Below are positions 54,895 to 63,693 of a DNA stretch of 64,000 bases, piece by piece (position 1 is the stretch's first letter; the number at the start of each line of letters is the position of its first letter). The position numbers and the translations under genes are program-made. Location of the stretch: NCBI GenBank assembly GCA_900546065.1, contig URBK01000007.1, positions 53,415 to 117,414 of the forward strand. Reading direction: 5' to 3'. This DNA is from an uncultured Alistipes sp. Lineage in GTDB: Bacteria; Bacteroidota; Bacteroidia; Bacteroidales; Rikenellaceae. The notes under the pieces were generated by a model. The model made no database searches and had not been told where the DNA came from. It saw only the letters and a program-made list of their open reading frames with translations.

Positions 54895-56388
54895 CTATTT
54901 GGCATAGCTGCTCAGCGTACGCTTCACGGCATCCTCCCAGCCGTCCCGGGCCTTAGATATGGCCGTCTCGTCCCACGTCGGCTCGAAGATACGGTCGACA
55001 TGCCACTGCTTGCGTATCTGCTCCACACTCGACCAGTAACCGACGGCCAATCCGGCCAGATAGGCCGCACCCAGCGCCGTGGTCTCAACCACACGTGGAC
55101 GGATGACACGCGTACCGAGAATATCAGCTTGGAACTGCATGAGCAGATTGTTGCGCGAGGCGCCGCCGTCGACCTTAAGCTCACGCAGCGGCAGACCCGC
55201 ATCGCGCGACATGGCGGCCGTGATATCCATCGTCTGGAAGGCTATACCCTCGAGGGCGGCACGCGCTATATGCGCCGTGGTGGTGCCGCGGCTGATACCG
55301 ACGATCGTACCGCGGGCATACTGGTCCCACCACGGGGCACCAAGGCCCGTCAGCGCCGGCACGAAATAGACACCGTTGGTATCGGGCACACGCGAAGCCA
55401 GCTCCTCGACCTCGGACGACGATTTGATCACGCCCAGACCGTCACGCAGCCACTGCACGACCGAGCCGCCGACAAAGATGCTCCCCTCGAGCGCATAGTT
55501 CACCTTGTCGCCGATCTTCCACGCAACGGTGGTGATGAGGTTGTTCTGCGAGATGATGGGTTTGTCGCCGCTGTTCATCAGCAGGAAACAGCCCGTGCCG
55601 TAGGTGTTCTTCACCATGCCCGGCTCGATGCACATCTGTCCGAACAGGGCGGCCTGCTGGTCGCCCGCAATACCGGCGATGGGCACCTTGTGGGCGAAGA
55701 TCGTAGTCTTCGTATGGCCGTAGATCTCGCTCGACGAGCGCACCTCGGGCATCATCGAACGCGGTATGTCGAACATCTTCAACAACTCGTCGTCCCACTG
55801 CAGCGTATTGATGTTGAAGAGCATCGTACGCGAGGCGTTGCTCACGTCCGTAACGTGCACCTCACCGCGCGTAAGACGCCATATAAGCCACGTATCGACC
55901 GTACCGAACAGCAGCTTTCCCTTGTTGGCACGCTCGCGCGCCCCGGGGACGTTGTCCAGAATCCACTTGATCTTCGTAGCGCTGAAGTAGGCGTCGATAA
56001 TGAGGCCCGTCTTGCGGCGTATCATCTCCGTTACGCCCTCGCTCTTGAGTTTGTCGCAATAGTCCGACGTACGGCGATCCTGCCATACGATGGCATTGTA
56101 GATCGGCTCCTCGGTATCCGAATCCCACACGATCGTCGTCTCGCGCTGGTTCGTGATGCCGATACCGGCAATGTTGAGTCCGTTTATGTCCAGCGTGGTG
56201 ATGGCCTCGGCTATAACCGACGCCTGCGACGACCATATCTCGTGCGGGTCGTGCTCGACCCAACCCGAGCGAGGAAATATCTGTCGGAACTCCTTCTGCG
56301 CCACGGCACACGTAGCGCCCGTCTCGTCGAATACGATGGCACGCGAACTGCTCGTGCCTTGATCCAGAGCAAGAATATACTGTTTCAT
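54895..56388 (-). CDS. glpK: Glycerol kinase
   Basis: ATP-dependent phosphorylation of glycerol to sn-glycerol 3-phosphate, trapping it in the cell. The 497-residue FGGY kinase has the N-terminal [21 protein letters not shown] motif, the glycerol-binding [13 protein letters not shown] segment, [34 protein letters not shown] and the C-terminal [22 protein letters not shown] adenosine-binding motif. Full length. It follows glpC after a 136-base gap containing a hairpin, which could moderate expression of the distal genes. Confidence 0.97.
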   Translation of the reverse strand: MKQYILALDQGTSSSRAIVFDETGATCAVAQKEFRQIFPRSGWVEHDPHEIWSSQASVIAEAITTLDINGLNIAGIGITNQRETTIVWDSDTEEPIYNAIVWQDRRTSDYCDKLKSEGVTEMIRRKTGLIIDAYFSATKIKWILDNVPGARERANKGKLLFGTVDTWLIWRLTRGEVHVTDVSNASRTMLFNINTLQWDDELLKMFDIPRSMMPEVRSSSEIYGHTKTTIFAHKVPIAGIAGDQQAALFGQMCIEPGMVKNTYGTGCFLLMNSGDKPIISQNNLITTVAWKIGDKVNYALEGSIFVGGSVVQWLRDGLGVIKSSSEVEELASRVPDTNGVYFVPALTGLGAPWWDQYARGTIVGISRGTTTAHIARAALEGIAFQTMDITAAMSRDAGLPLRELKVDGGASRNNLLMQFQADILGTRVIRPRVVETTALGAAYLAGLAVGYWSSVEQIRKQWHVDRIFEPTWDETAISKARDGWEDAVKRTLSSYAK

Positions 56389-56480
56389 TTGAGGTTAGTT
56401 GTGTATTTGTGTTTCTATTAAGGTTCTTTTACATATCGGCGGCAGACATCACACTGCGGCCGCCCCGTCACGGCATCCGC

Positions 56481-56505
56481 CCGTCACGATATCACATCGT
56501 GACGG
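56481..56505. other. Hairpin in the glpC-glpK gap
   Basis: A perfect 10-bp stem (56481-56490 with 56496-56505) with loop ATCAC, without a T-tract. It may stabilise an mRNA end or attenuate transcription. Confidence 0.55.
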
Positions 56506-56524
56506 CATGCCGCCACACTCACCG

Positions 56525-57757
56525 TCAAGCCAGACGCGAGGCCAGAATCGACAGAGGGTGCTCGCAGCGCTTCGAGGTCGACATCTCGATCTGCCACTTG
56601 CAGGTCTCGCAGTCGGTGGCGACCAGATCGGCACCCGAAGCCTCGATCTGACGGAACAGAGGCTCGCCCACGGCCTGTGAAGTTTGATAGTTCTCCTTCT
56701 TGAATCCGTATGTACCGGCTATGCCGCAGCACTGCGAATCGAGTACCGTGACCTCAACGCCGGGGATCATGCGCAGCAGCTCGATCGAGTAGTACGCCCA
56801 CCCCATCTTCTCCATGTGGCAGGGGGTGTGGTAGGCCACGCGCAGCGGCCCGGCATCCTCGCGGAAACGCAGTTTTGCGCCCTGCTCGTTGATCAGACGG
56901 TAGATGTATCGCGTCGCCAACTCCACATGGTCGCGTACGTCGCCGTTCTCCAGATCGAGCAGATGTGGATACTCGTCGCGTATGGTGAAGGTGCAGGTCG
57001 ACGAGGTGGTTATGACGTCGCGCCCGTCGCCCTTGACAGCCGTACGGATCGACTCCATATTCGTGCGAGCCTGACGCTTGGCCTGAGAGTAGAGGCCGTT
57101 CGATATGAGAGCCACGCCGCAGCACTTCTCCTTATCCAGAAGCCGCACGCCGTAACCCAGCGCATTCATTATACGGATCATATCCTTGCCCAGCTGCGGG
57201 TTATTGTAATTGACGTAGCAGCCGTGGAAATACGAGACCTGACGCTCGAACGACGCCTGCTGCTCCGCCGCGTGACGACGGTACCACGACTCGAACGTTC
57301 CGTGCGAGTACTTGGGGAAGATACGGCGGTGGTCGATACCCATCACCTTGTCCATGATCATACGCACGGGCTTGGTCGCCACGGCCGCATTCACCACCGG
57401 CGCCAGAGGCGTGGCAAGCGTACCCACGAGATCGGTGTTGGCAAGGATGTAGTTGCGGATCGAGGTGTTATGCTTGGGGCCGTACTTGATACGCGCCGCC
57501 TGTATGATGTCGCCTATGCGCACGTTCGACGGGCAGGCAACCTCACACCGCTTGCAGTTGAGACAGTACTTCAGCGCGCTGTCGAAGAAGTCGGGCTGCT
57601 TCAGACGCAGGCGCTCGCCGTCGGGGCCGGCCTGCTTGGGGCCCGGATAGTCGGGATTCACCGCAGCTACGGGACAATAGACCGTACAGATGGTGCACTT
57701 GATGCACTGTTCGAAATTGTTTTCGCTGACTGTATTCTGTTGAATGTTCATGATCAT
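56525..57757 (-). CDS. glpC: Anaerobic glycerol-3-phosphate dehydrogenase subunit C
   Basis: Membrane-associated iron-sulfur subunit that passes electrons from GlpAB to the quinone pool. Two ferredoxin-like motifs, CIKCTICTVYCP and CLNCKRCEVACP, sit at about residues 15-80, and two CCG domains follow (KCCGVALISNG and QCCGIAGTYGF) with HxC-type partners YFHGCYVNYNN and YHTPCHMEKMG, the heterodisulfide-reductase-like arrangement of GlpC. The start at 57757 is chosen because its ATG overlaps the glpB stop by four bases; a Met two codons later is also possible, and the frame's upstream extension has no homology. 410 residues. Confidence 0.94.
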   Translation of the reverse strand: MIMNIQQNTVSENNFEQCIKCTICTVYCPVAAVNPDYPGPKQAGPDGERLRLKQPDFFDSALKYCLNCKRCEVACPSNVRIGDIIQAARIKYGPKHNTSIRNYILANTDLVGTLATPLAPVVNAAVATKPVRMIMDKVMGIDHRRIFPKYSHGTFESWYRRHAAEQQASFERQVSYFHGCYVNYNNPQLGKDMIRIMNALGYGVRLLDKEKCCGVALISNGLYSQAKRQARTNMESIRTAVKGDGRDVITTSSTCTFTIRDEYPHLLDLENGDVRDHVELATRYIYRLINEQGAKLRFREDAGPLRVAYHTPCHMEKMGWAYYSIELLRMIPGVEVTVLDSQCCGIAGTYGFKKENYQTSQAVGEPLFRQIEASGADLVATDCETCKWQIEMSTSKRCEHPLSILASRLA

Positions 57758-59013
57758 TTGCCATTTAGAATCTTGTCCGCAACATATTGAGCCGAGAGCA
57801 TCGACACGCCGGCGCCGCAGCCCTCCTGCACGGGATGGAATCCCGCGAGCCCGGCTCCCGCACAATAGAGGTTTTCGATAGCGTTGCCGTCCTTGACAGC
57901 ATGCAGCCCGCCGTCGGTTTTGACGCCGAAAGCCTGATACCTGTGACGGTCGAAGAAACGCAGCGTGTACCACTTCGAGCGGTCGGCATCGTACACCGTA
58001 TCCAGACCGAATACCGGCTCCACAACGCGGTCGGGCGTAGCCACAAGGCCCTTGCTGAAGAAACTGCCCGTAGCCAGCACGAAACTGTCGGCCTCGAAGG
58101 CTATGTTTCCCTGATTGGCCGTATGGATACGCAGCACACGCGCCCCGTCACAATCGGCCGAGAGAACCGTGTCGCCGAGGAAGTATTCGCCTCCGAGCGA
58201 ACGGAAGCGTCGCTGCAGCGCACGCTGTGCGCGTATGCCCGGGATCGAGGGCGGCAGCGTCGGCAGCAGACGGATCGGGACCGAGGTCTTCGACTGCAGC
58301 ACGCTGAACGAATCGTCGCGGTGCAGCCCGATAATCGCCGGCAGTATCACCGCATCACACCCCTTGCCGAAATCCCTAACCTTGGCAGCCAGCGCCTCGA
58401 GGTTCTCCTCATGGTCGAAGACGCGGGCTATGTTGGCCGAGCGCATCTCGCTCGGGTTCTGACGTATGCGCTCCAGATCTGGGAGGTTGACACTCCCGAA
58501 GCTGCACTCGACACCCTTCTTGCGGAACTCTTCGGCTATGAACTCGGGATAGAAATCCAGAAACCCCTCGACGTTGACGATGCAGACCTTCTTGAAGGGA
58601 AGGCTACGCTCACTCTCGGAGGTCATGTAGTCGTCGATGGTAAGCCACGCGGCCTTCGCACATCCGATAGGGCTTATCCTGTAGTGATTGCGGCGGCAGT
58701 CGCCCGATACGGGGATGCCCGCACGCCGCAGCAGATCGGGCGCAGCGGCTGCATAACGGCTGCAGCTCTCGACACCCATCAAGGAATATGGATGTTCGGG
58801 CGCCTGCTCCGCCATGCTCTCCATGGCCGCTATGGGGTCATCGACAGCCGTACCGTCGGGCATGTGCCCGAGCAGGTCGAACGACCCGGATGAAAAATGT
58901 ATGGCGCTCTGTCCCTGCGAGACTATCGCGCACTTGCGGCCCTGCTCGGCCAGACGTATGCCGCACACCATGCCGGCCAAGCCGCCGCCTATGATAACTG
59001 TATCGAATCTCAT
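57754..59013 (-). CDS. glpB: Anaerobic glycerol-3-phosphate dehydrogenase subunit B
   Basis: Flavoprotein subunit partnering GlpA in the anaerobic dehydrogenase. A 419-residue protein opening with the dinucleotide-binding motif FDTVIIGGGLAGMVCGIRLAEQG. The body carries GlpB-like segments IHFSSGSFDLLG, SPIGCAKAAWLT, CDAVILPAIIGL and the closing FAD motif NLYCAGAGLAGFHPVQEGCGAGVSM. It overlaps glpA upstream and glpC downstream by four bases each (ATGA), so the three subunits are translationally coupled at equal dose. Confidence 0.94.
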   Translation of the reverse strand: MRFDTVIIGGGLAGMVCGIRLAEQGRKCAIVSQGQSAIHFSSGSFDLLGHMPDGTAVDDPIAAMESMAEQAPEHPYSLMGVESCSRYAAAAPDLLRRAGIPVSGDCRRNHYRISPIGCAKAAWLTIDDYMTSESERSLPFKKVCIVNVEGFLDFYPEFIAEEFRKKGVECSFGSVNLPDLERIRQNPSEMRSANIARVFDHEENLEALAAKVRDFGKGCDAVILPAIIGLHRDDSFSVLQSKTSVPIRLLPTLPPSIPGIRAQRALQRRFRSLGGEYFLGDTVLSADCDGARVLRIHTANQGNIAFEADSFVLATGSFFSKGLVATPDRVVEPVFGLDTVYDADRSKWYTLRFFDRHRYQAFGVKTDGGLHAVKDGNAIENLYCAGAGLAGFHPVQEGCGAGVSMLSAQYVADKILNGK

Positions 59014-60632
59014 TGTTGAGCTGTTTTATCCTGTTCGTCCGACAATCCGCATACGCTCTCGTACACCCATGTCGTATATTCGCTCTCGCGCAGCGTATCG
59101 CCCCACGCTATCGGGGCCATCCCCTTCCAACGTTCATTAAGGAAAGAGGCCAGATCGGCCTTGGCCTTGCGGGCGCAGACCGCATCCCGACGTCCCATAA
59201 GTCCTGCGGCGCGGCAGGCGCACAGCTCGCCCTGACACGTACCCATACCGACACGCGTACGGCGCCGCAGGTCTACAATATTATTCACCCCGAGGTTGTC
59301 GATGGCATACTCCACCTCGCCGATCGAGACCTCCTCGCATTCACATACAAGACTGTTCTTGATCGAGTCGCGGCTGTCGATATTGACCGCCATGTCGCCG
59401 TGACGCGCTATCATCGAGCGGCGCTGCGCGACCGACCTGTTGCCCATCTGCTTCTCAATATCCTTTCCCTTGCCTGCGGATCCGGGCAGTGGCAGCTCGG
59501 CCGTACGGCATACGGCATTGACACCGATCTTCCTGCATACCAGATCCGTGGCCCACTCGGCCATCAGACGGTATGTCATCAGTTTGCCGCCCGTGATGGT
59601 GATGAATCCCTCCATGCCGTCACGCTTGGCATGGTCCAGAAGCACGATGCCGCGGCTTACGGTACGTCCGCTCGGGTCGTCGTCCGAAGCCACAAGGGGA
59701 CGCACGCCCGCATAGGCACGCAGGATGCGCGTATGCGCCAATATGGGCGAGAGCTTCTCACCCTCGCGCAACAGTATATCCACCTCGTCGGGAGTGATTA
59801 TCATGTTGTCGATCTGATCGAACGGCACCTTGCTCGACGTGGTGCCTATGAGCGATATCGTGTCGCCCGGAACCAGAATATCGGCATCGGCAGGCTTGCG
59901 GCAGCGGTTCAGCACCATCTTGTTTACTCGGTGCCCGAATATAAGCAACGCGCCCTTTGCCGGCAGCATGTTGACCGTGATGCCGACCTTGGCGGCGATG
60001 CCGTGGCCCCAGATGCCGCCCGCATTGACCACCACCTGCGCATAGAACGTCAGTTCACATTTGGCGTGGTGATCGTATGCCTTCACGCCCACGATGCGCG
60101 TGCCATCACGCAGCAGCTCCGTCACTTCGGTATATGTACGTATCTCGGCACCGTGAGCCTTGGCGTCGATTATGTTCGACGAGGTCAGGCGGAAGGGGGC
60201 GACCGCACCGTCTGGTACGCGCACCGCACCTATCAGCGCCGGGTTGGCCGCAGGCTCCAGACGACGCGCATAGTCGGGATCGAGCACCTCGGCGCGGATG
60301 CCGGCCTTACGGCACGCCTCGACGAAACGCGCCTGATAGTCGAGACCGTCCTCGGGAAGCGTGATGAAGAGTCCGTCGGTCCGCTCGACACAGTGAGAGG
60401 CGATCTTGCGCAGCGTCATGTTCTCGCGGATACACTCCACGGCCGACTCGTGGTCCGTCACGGCATACCGCGCACCGCTGTGCAGCAGTCCGTGGTTACG
60501 GCCCGTGGCGCCCGTCGATATGTCGGAACGTTCGAGCAGCAGCACCTTGAGGCCGCGCAGCGAGCAGTCGCGCGCGGTACCGGCACCCGTAGCGCCGCCG
60601 CCGATGATGATTACATCATACGTGTTGTTCAT
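59010..60632 (-). CDS. glpA: Anaerobic glycerol-3-phosphate dehydrogenase subunit A
   Basis: Catalytic flavoprotein oxidising sn-glycerol 3-phosphate to dihydroxyacetone phosphate. The start at 60632 (MNNTYDVIIIGGGATGAGTARD) places the FAD motif at the N-terminus; the frame extends 18 codons upstream into the promoter-proximal leader. A GlpA-type DAO domain runs to about residue 390 (LLERSDISTGATGRNHGLLHSGARYA, GGKLMTYRLMAEWA). A BFD-like [2Fe-2S] domain near 430-485 has C-E-C and GTCQGELCACR cysteines. 540 residues. First gene of the operon, with a canonical promoter and an operator-like repeat immediately upstream. Confidence 0.95.
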   Translation of the reverse strand: MNNTYDVIIIGGGATGAGTARDCSLRGLKVLLLERSDISTGATGRNHGLLHSGARYAVTDHESAVECIRENMTLRKIASHCVERTDGLFITLPEDGLDYQARFVEACRKAGIRAEVLDPDYARRLEPAANPALIGAVRVPDGAVAPFRLTSSNIIDAKAHGAEIRTYTEVTELLRDGTRIVGVKAYDHHAKCELTFYAQVVVNAGGIWGHGIAAKVGITVNMLPAKGALLIFGHRVNKMVLNRCRKPADADILVPGDTISLIGTTSSKVPFDQIDNMIITPDEVDILLREGEKLSPILAHTRILRAYAGVRPLVASDDDPSGRTVSRGIVLLDHAKRDGMEGFITITGGKLMTYRLMAEWATDLVCRKIGVNAVCRTAELPLPGSAGKGKDIEKQMGNRSVAQRRSMIARHGDMAVNIDSRDSIKNSLVCECEEVSIGEVEYAIDNLGVNNIVDLRRRTRVGMGTCQGELCACRAAGLMGRRDAVCARKAKADLASFLNERWKGMAPIAWGDTLRESEYTTWVYESVCGLSDEQDKTAQQ

Positions 60633-60655
60633 ATTGCAGGTGATTAATTCTTCAG

Positions 60656-60687
60656 CAAAGATAATATTACGAGTTGTGAAAAACAAA
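60656..60687 (-). promoter_or_regulatory. Canonical promoter of the glp operon
   Basis: On the minus strand: TTTG (60684-60687), a 20-base spacer, TATCTTTG (60656-60663), an exact consensus. The glpA start is 24 bases downstream. No other consensus promoter was found between glpA and glpR. Confidence 0.85.
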
Positions 60688-60692
60688 CAAAA

Positions 60693-60720
60693 CGAAATAA
60701 AAAAATTTCATTTTATTTCG
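60693..60720. promoter_or_regulatory. Perfect inverted repeat, candidate GlpR operator
   Basis: CGAAATAAAA (60693-60702) and TTTTATTTCG (60711-60720) are exact inverted arms with an 8-base spacer, placed 5 bases upstream of the -33 element. GlpR operators in other bacteria are inverted repeats with TTCG/CGAA cores, which these arms also contain. Confidence 0.6.
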
Positions 60721-61064
60721 ATTACCTCGAATAACAGCCCCGCCCGCCCTGCCGAATACTGCAGAACTGCCGGAAAACACAAGTTTCGCATTTTCGATAC
60801 GAAATACGGCTCCGCAAAGACCATTCCTTTCCCTGACTTCGGACGTCAGTTCTTCCTGCGACCACATAAGACGGTTTCGCGCGTATAAAATCACGGCCTT
60901 CACACGACAAAACCACGCGACGCAATATCTCTGCCACGGCCGCCACACCGCAACATAAGTTTTTGTTTCGCAACGCATACCGTCATTCTCAAAAGGCGGA
61001 TCGCCTCCCTCGGATACTCATTTATACGATCTTCCCAGCCTTGGCACGACGAAAATAAATCGGG
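60721..61064. other. Intergenic spacer, no gene seen
   Basis: Between the divergent glp promoter and the plus-strand promoter module at 61065. No credible coding frame or terminator was recognised. Confidence 0.5.
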
Positions 61065-61069
61065 AAATA

Positions 61070-61101
61070 TTTGGTTTATATTATAAACTACTTTATATTT
61101 G
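61070..61101 (+). promoter_or_regulatory. Canonical promoter with palindrome in its spacer (module copy 1)
   Basis: TTTG (61070-61073), a 20-base spacer, TATATTTG (61094-61101). The spacer contains GTTTATA-T-TATAAAC (61074-61088), exact 7-bp arms. The module is repeated about 105 bases downstream. Confidence 0.75.
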
Positions 61102-61104
61102 CAT

Positions 61105-61169
61105 TGTGATCAGGAAAGAAACGCACCGCATAGGTGCGTTGCCGCATGGAAAAGATCACATGTTTTTTT
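61105..61169 (+). ncRNA. Candidate small RNA or attenuator with terminal poly-T
   Basis: Directly after a canonical promoter, TGTGATC (61105-61111) pairs with GATCACA (61154-61160), extended by CA/TG, and encloses a perfect 8-bp hairpin AACGCACC/GGTGCGTT (61120-61127 with 61133-61140, loop GCATA). Seven T residues follow (61163-61169). This is the form of a short structured transcript of about 60 bases ending at its own terminator, or of a leader attenuator for the gene at 61267. No open reading frame of note is present. It is not a family I recognise. Confidence 0.45.
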
Positions 61170-61174
61170 GGAAA

Positions 61175-61206
61175 TTTGGTTTACAACATAAACTACCTTA
61201 TCTGTC
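61175..61206 (+). promoter_or_regulatory. Second, diverged copy of the promoter module
   Basis: GAAAT-TTGGTTTA-ATAAACTAC-TTAT is shared with copy 1. TTTG (61175-61178) is followed after 20 bases by TATCTGTC (61199-61206), a weakened form of TAnnTTTG. GTTTA/TAAAC arms are kept (61179-61193). It lies 60 bases before the 2TM gene. Confidence 0.5.
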
Positions 61207-61266
61207 TCCAACCTATCATGGCGGCCGCATGAGGAGGAGCGGATAGAGGCAAAAAACATTTGAACT

Positions 61267-61488
61267 ATGGAGACGACAAAACGCAAATTCATCATGTCAT
61301 GGGTCAGCTACATCGTAATATGCGGATTTCTGGCCATTGTCAACTACGCCACCTCCGACCACTACCCGTGGGTACTGTGGGTCATGGCGGGCTGGGGTCT
61401 CGGGCAACTGATACACACGGTCGACTACATGCTCGCGCGCGCCGAAAGAGGCGAAGCAGCCGAGGCGAAGCAGCATCAGGCGCACTGA
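61267..61488 (+). CDS. Small 2TM-domain membrane protein
   Basis: A 73-residue protein with two hydrophobic helices, FIMSWVSYIVICGFLAIVNY and WVLWVMAGWGLGQLIHTV, separated by a short turn, and a charged C-terminus. This matches the short 2TM domain often found alone or fused to histidine kinases in Bacteroidetes. Function is unknown. It is preceded by the duplicated promoter/structured leader segment and followed 36 bases later by an exported hydrolase gene, probably in one transcript. Confidence 0.75.
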   Translation: METTKRKFIMSWVSYIVICGFLAIVNYATSDHYPWVLWVMAGWGLGQLIHTVDYMLARAERGEAAEAKQHQAH

Positions 61489-61524
61489 ACCGCCCAAGAT
61501 ACAAGATACAAATGCCGACATGAT

Positions 61525-62337
61525 ATGAAAAGGATCATAATGACGATACTTGCCGCGGCCGTATGCCTTGCGGCCGCGGCGCAACAGTGGGATTCGCTAT
61601 ATTACCGTCCCGACAGACATGTAGTGCTCGTCGAGGAGATTACGTGCCGACGCGGCATGGAGCTTCTGGGCGGCGACAGCCTCGACGTCATCGAGACCGT
61701 CGCCGAAGGCAAGCACGCGGGCATAGTATATATCTATCACGGCAATGCCGAGAACATCACGGGCAAGAACATGCAGGCCGCAATGAGGGCACTGACCAAG
61801 GCTGGATATACGGTACGGACGTTCGACTACCCGGGATTCGGCCGCTCGGCGGGCACGCCTGCGCACGAGGCGATATGCGAAGCGGCACGCGAGCATTTCC
61901 GCCGCACGATGGCCGACACCTCCCCGACAATACCGGTAATACTTTACGGCCGCAGCATCGGGACACAGGTTGCCGCCGAGATCGCCGCCGAGAACGACGG
62001 CCGTGTCGCAGGACTGATACTCGACGGCGGCAGCCCCTCGTTCAAATCGCTGGCGCTGCTGTTTGCCCCGATGGAGGTCCACCCATACATCGAGCAATTC
62101 ATGCACGACCCGTACAGCGCCAAAGAGGCACTTCGGCGGCTGAATAACACAAAAGTTCTCTTCATACACTCGAAGGATGACCACATACCCTACTCCGATG
62201 CCCGCAGCATGTACGACAACTTCGAGGGCAGCAAATCGTTCTGGACATACGACGGCGTACACATCGACGCCGCGACACTCCATCCCGACGAGTTTGTCTC
62301 GCACGTGGACTCTCTTGCGCGCGGCATGATACCTTAA
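61525..62337 (+). CDS. Exported alpha/beta hydrolase
   Basis: A 270-residue serine hydrolase with a signal peptide (MKRIIMTILAAAVCLAAAAQ). The core follows the bem46/FrsA-like alpha/beta-hydrolase pattern: oxyanion loop YIYHGNAENITG, DYPGFGRSAG, nucleophile elbow YGRSIGTQ with Ser144, an Asp in HSKDDHIPY (218 or 219) and His246 in DGVHID, so the catalytic triad appears complete. Substrate unknown; family members include esterases and lipases. It follows the 2TM gene by 36 bases. Confidence 0.85.
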   Translation: MKRIIMTILAAAVCLAAAAQQWDSLYYRPDRHVVLVEEITCRRGMELLGGDSLDVIETVAEGKHAGIVYIYHGNAENITGKNMQAAMRALTKAGYTVRTFDYPGFGRSAGTPAHEAICEAAREHFRRTMADTSPTIPVILYGRSIGTQVAAEIAAENDGRVAGLILDGGSPSFKSLALLFAPMEVHPYIEQFMHDPYSAKEALRRLNNTKVLFIHSKDDHIPYSDARSMYDNFEGSKSFWTYDGVHIDAATLHPDEFVSHVDSLARGMIP

Positions 62338-62383
62338 CCACACCCGACACGTAAAAAGTCTTCCTCAAACCGTAAAAACATAG

Positions 62384-62391
62384 TAAATTTG
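62384..62391 (+). promoter_or_regulatory. -7 box immediately before a start codon
   Basis: TAAATTTG, a TAnnTTTG match, ends only 7 bases before the ATG at 62399. Transcription would begin at or next to the start codon, giving an almost leaderless mRNA. Confidence 0.55.
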
Positions 62392-62398
62392 CAACCGT

Positions 62399-63049
62399 AT
62401 GGGAAACAACGCACCTGAACTCGACCAAAAGCGAAGCATCGGCATCATCACTTCGGCCATCAACGACACACGGGCCCGAATGGAGGTAAATACTGGCGCG
62501 CACATGCTCCTGTGGGGATACACTCTCACCCTGACAGCGGCCGCTGCGGCAATAGTAACACTGCATGCCGCAACACCTGCAACGACGATGATATGGATAG
62601 CTGTACCCGTTGCGGGAATCATCGGCACGCGGATTCTCTCTCGCCGCAAGCCTTCGGACTATCCATCGAACCGCATACTGAAAGCTCTGTGGTGGGTCGT
62701 CGGCATCATCGCCGCAGTTATATTCACCCTGACCGCACACTTCTTCACCGTTGCCCTGCTGCTCGCCGTTGCCGCCATAGTAACGGGCATCATAACACGC
62801 GAGAAGGCAGTCGTCGCAGCAGGCGTTGCCGCAGCACTTGCCGCCACACTGTTCCCCATATACAAATATCTCCACCCGACGGCAGCCCTTTTCGGAACAG
62901 AGGATGCAACCCCTGCCATTCGCGTCGCCTCATACGAAGCATGGTTTGCCCTCACAGCCGCCATCATGTTCATAATACCGGGACACATAATGCACAGCCG
63001 CAAAAGTGCGCTCACCGGCAACAATAATCCACAAAAAAAGAGTCTATAA
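62399..63049 (+). CDS. Multipass membrane protein A of a three-gene module
   Basis: A 216-residue protein with an N-terminal soluble helix (SIGIITSAINDTRARMEVNTG) and five or six membrane helices (for example MLLWGYTLTLTAAAAAIVTL, MIWIAVPVAGIIG, VVGIIAAVIFTLTAHFFTVALLLAVAA, AWFALTAAIMFIIPGHIM). No enzymatic motif is recognised. It is paralogous to the next gene: both share the opening helix with RTR/RAR, a WGY motif at the first membrane helix, and a C-terminal IPGHI motif. Its stop overlaps the next start by one base (TAATG). Confidence 0.7.
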   Translation: MGNNAPELDQKRSIGIITSAINDTRARMEVNTGAHMLLWGYTLTLTAAAAAIVTLHAATPATTMIWIAVPVAGIIGTRILSRRKPSDYPSNRILKALWWVVGIIAAVIFTLTAHFFTVALLLAVAAIVTGIITREKAVVAAGVAAALAATLFPIYKYLHPTAALFGTEDATPAIRVASYEAWFALTAAIMFIIPGHIMHSRKSALTGNNNPQKKSL

Positions 63050-63693
63050 TGAACGACAACAATACACTTACCGAGCAGCAGAGCCTCGAACTTATAACCC
63101 GCATGATAAGCGAGACGCGCACGCGCCTTGTGCGCAACTCGGGCACGCCATTTCTCATCTGGGGCTATGCGACCGTAGCCGTAGCCATATTCGAATATTT
63201 CGTCCAGAGCACCTTCACCGATCCCGCGCCGTGGCTGTGGGCATGGTGGGCAATCCCCGTAATCGGCATCATCGGGATGCTCATCCTCGGCCGCCGCGAC
63301 ACGGGCGCAAAGAATTACCTCGACCGAACGGTCTCGGCCGTATGGGCGGTATGCAGCATCTCGATCCTCACAGTGGCCGTACCCCTGTCGCTGTTCTACC
63401 ATGTATCGATGCTCTTCTCGGTAGTTGTGCTCATAGGCATAGGCACCACAATCACGGGACGGATCATACGCGACACGACGACTACCGCCGCAGGGTTCCT
63501 CTTCACGCTCTCGGCACTGATATATCCGCTGCGCAACACCTTCTTCGGCGAGATACCCTCCGACGCCGCTGCCGACGTAATACGCTGGCACAGCGTCAAC
63601 AACCTCGTCTTCGCCGCACAGTTCTTCGTCTTCATGGTAATACCGGGACACATACTCAACCGCAAAACCAACCGCCAATGTTCCGGGAACTGA
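63049..63693 (+). CDS. Multipass membrane protein B of a three-gene module
   Basis: A 214-residue paralogue of the preceding gene with the same layout: soluble helix LITRMISETRTRLVRNSG, then membrane helices with FLIWGYATVAVAIFEYF, WLWAWWAIPVIGIIGMLI, VCSISILTVAVPLSLFY and FVFMVIPGHIL. Function unknown. Its last 16 bases overlap the winged-helix gene, so the three genes are tightly coupled. A sensor or modulator of the regulator is possible (inference). Confidence 0.7.
   Translation: MNDNNTLTEQQSLELITRMISETRTRLVRNSGTPFLIWGYATVAVAIFEYFVQSTFTDPAPWLWAWWAIPVIGIIGMLILGRRDTGAKNYLDRTVSAVWAVCSISILTVAVPLSLFYHVSMLFSVVVLIGIGTTITGRIIRDTTTTAAGFLFTLSALIYPLRNTFFGEIPSDAAADVIRWHSVNNLVFAAQFFVFMVIPGHILNRKTNRQCSGN

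Noticed and set aside
54826-56421. A 531-codon plus-strand frame opposite glpK
   Set aside because: Shadow of glpK; Arg/His/Leu-rich with no recognisable fold.
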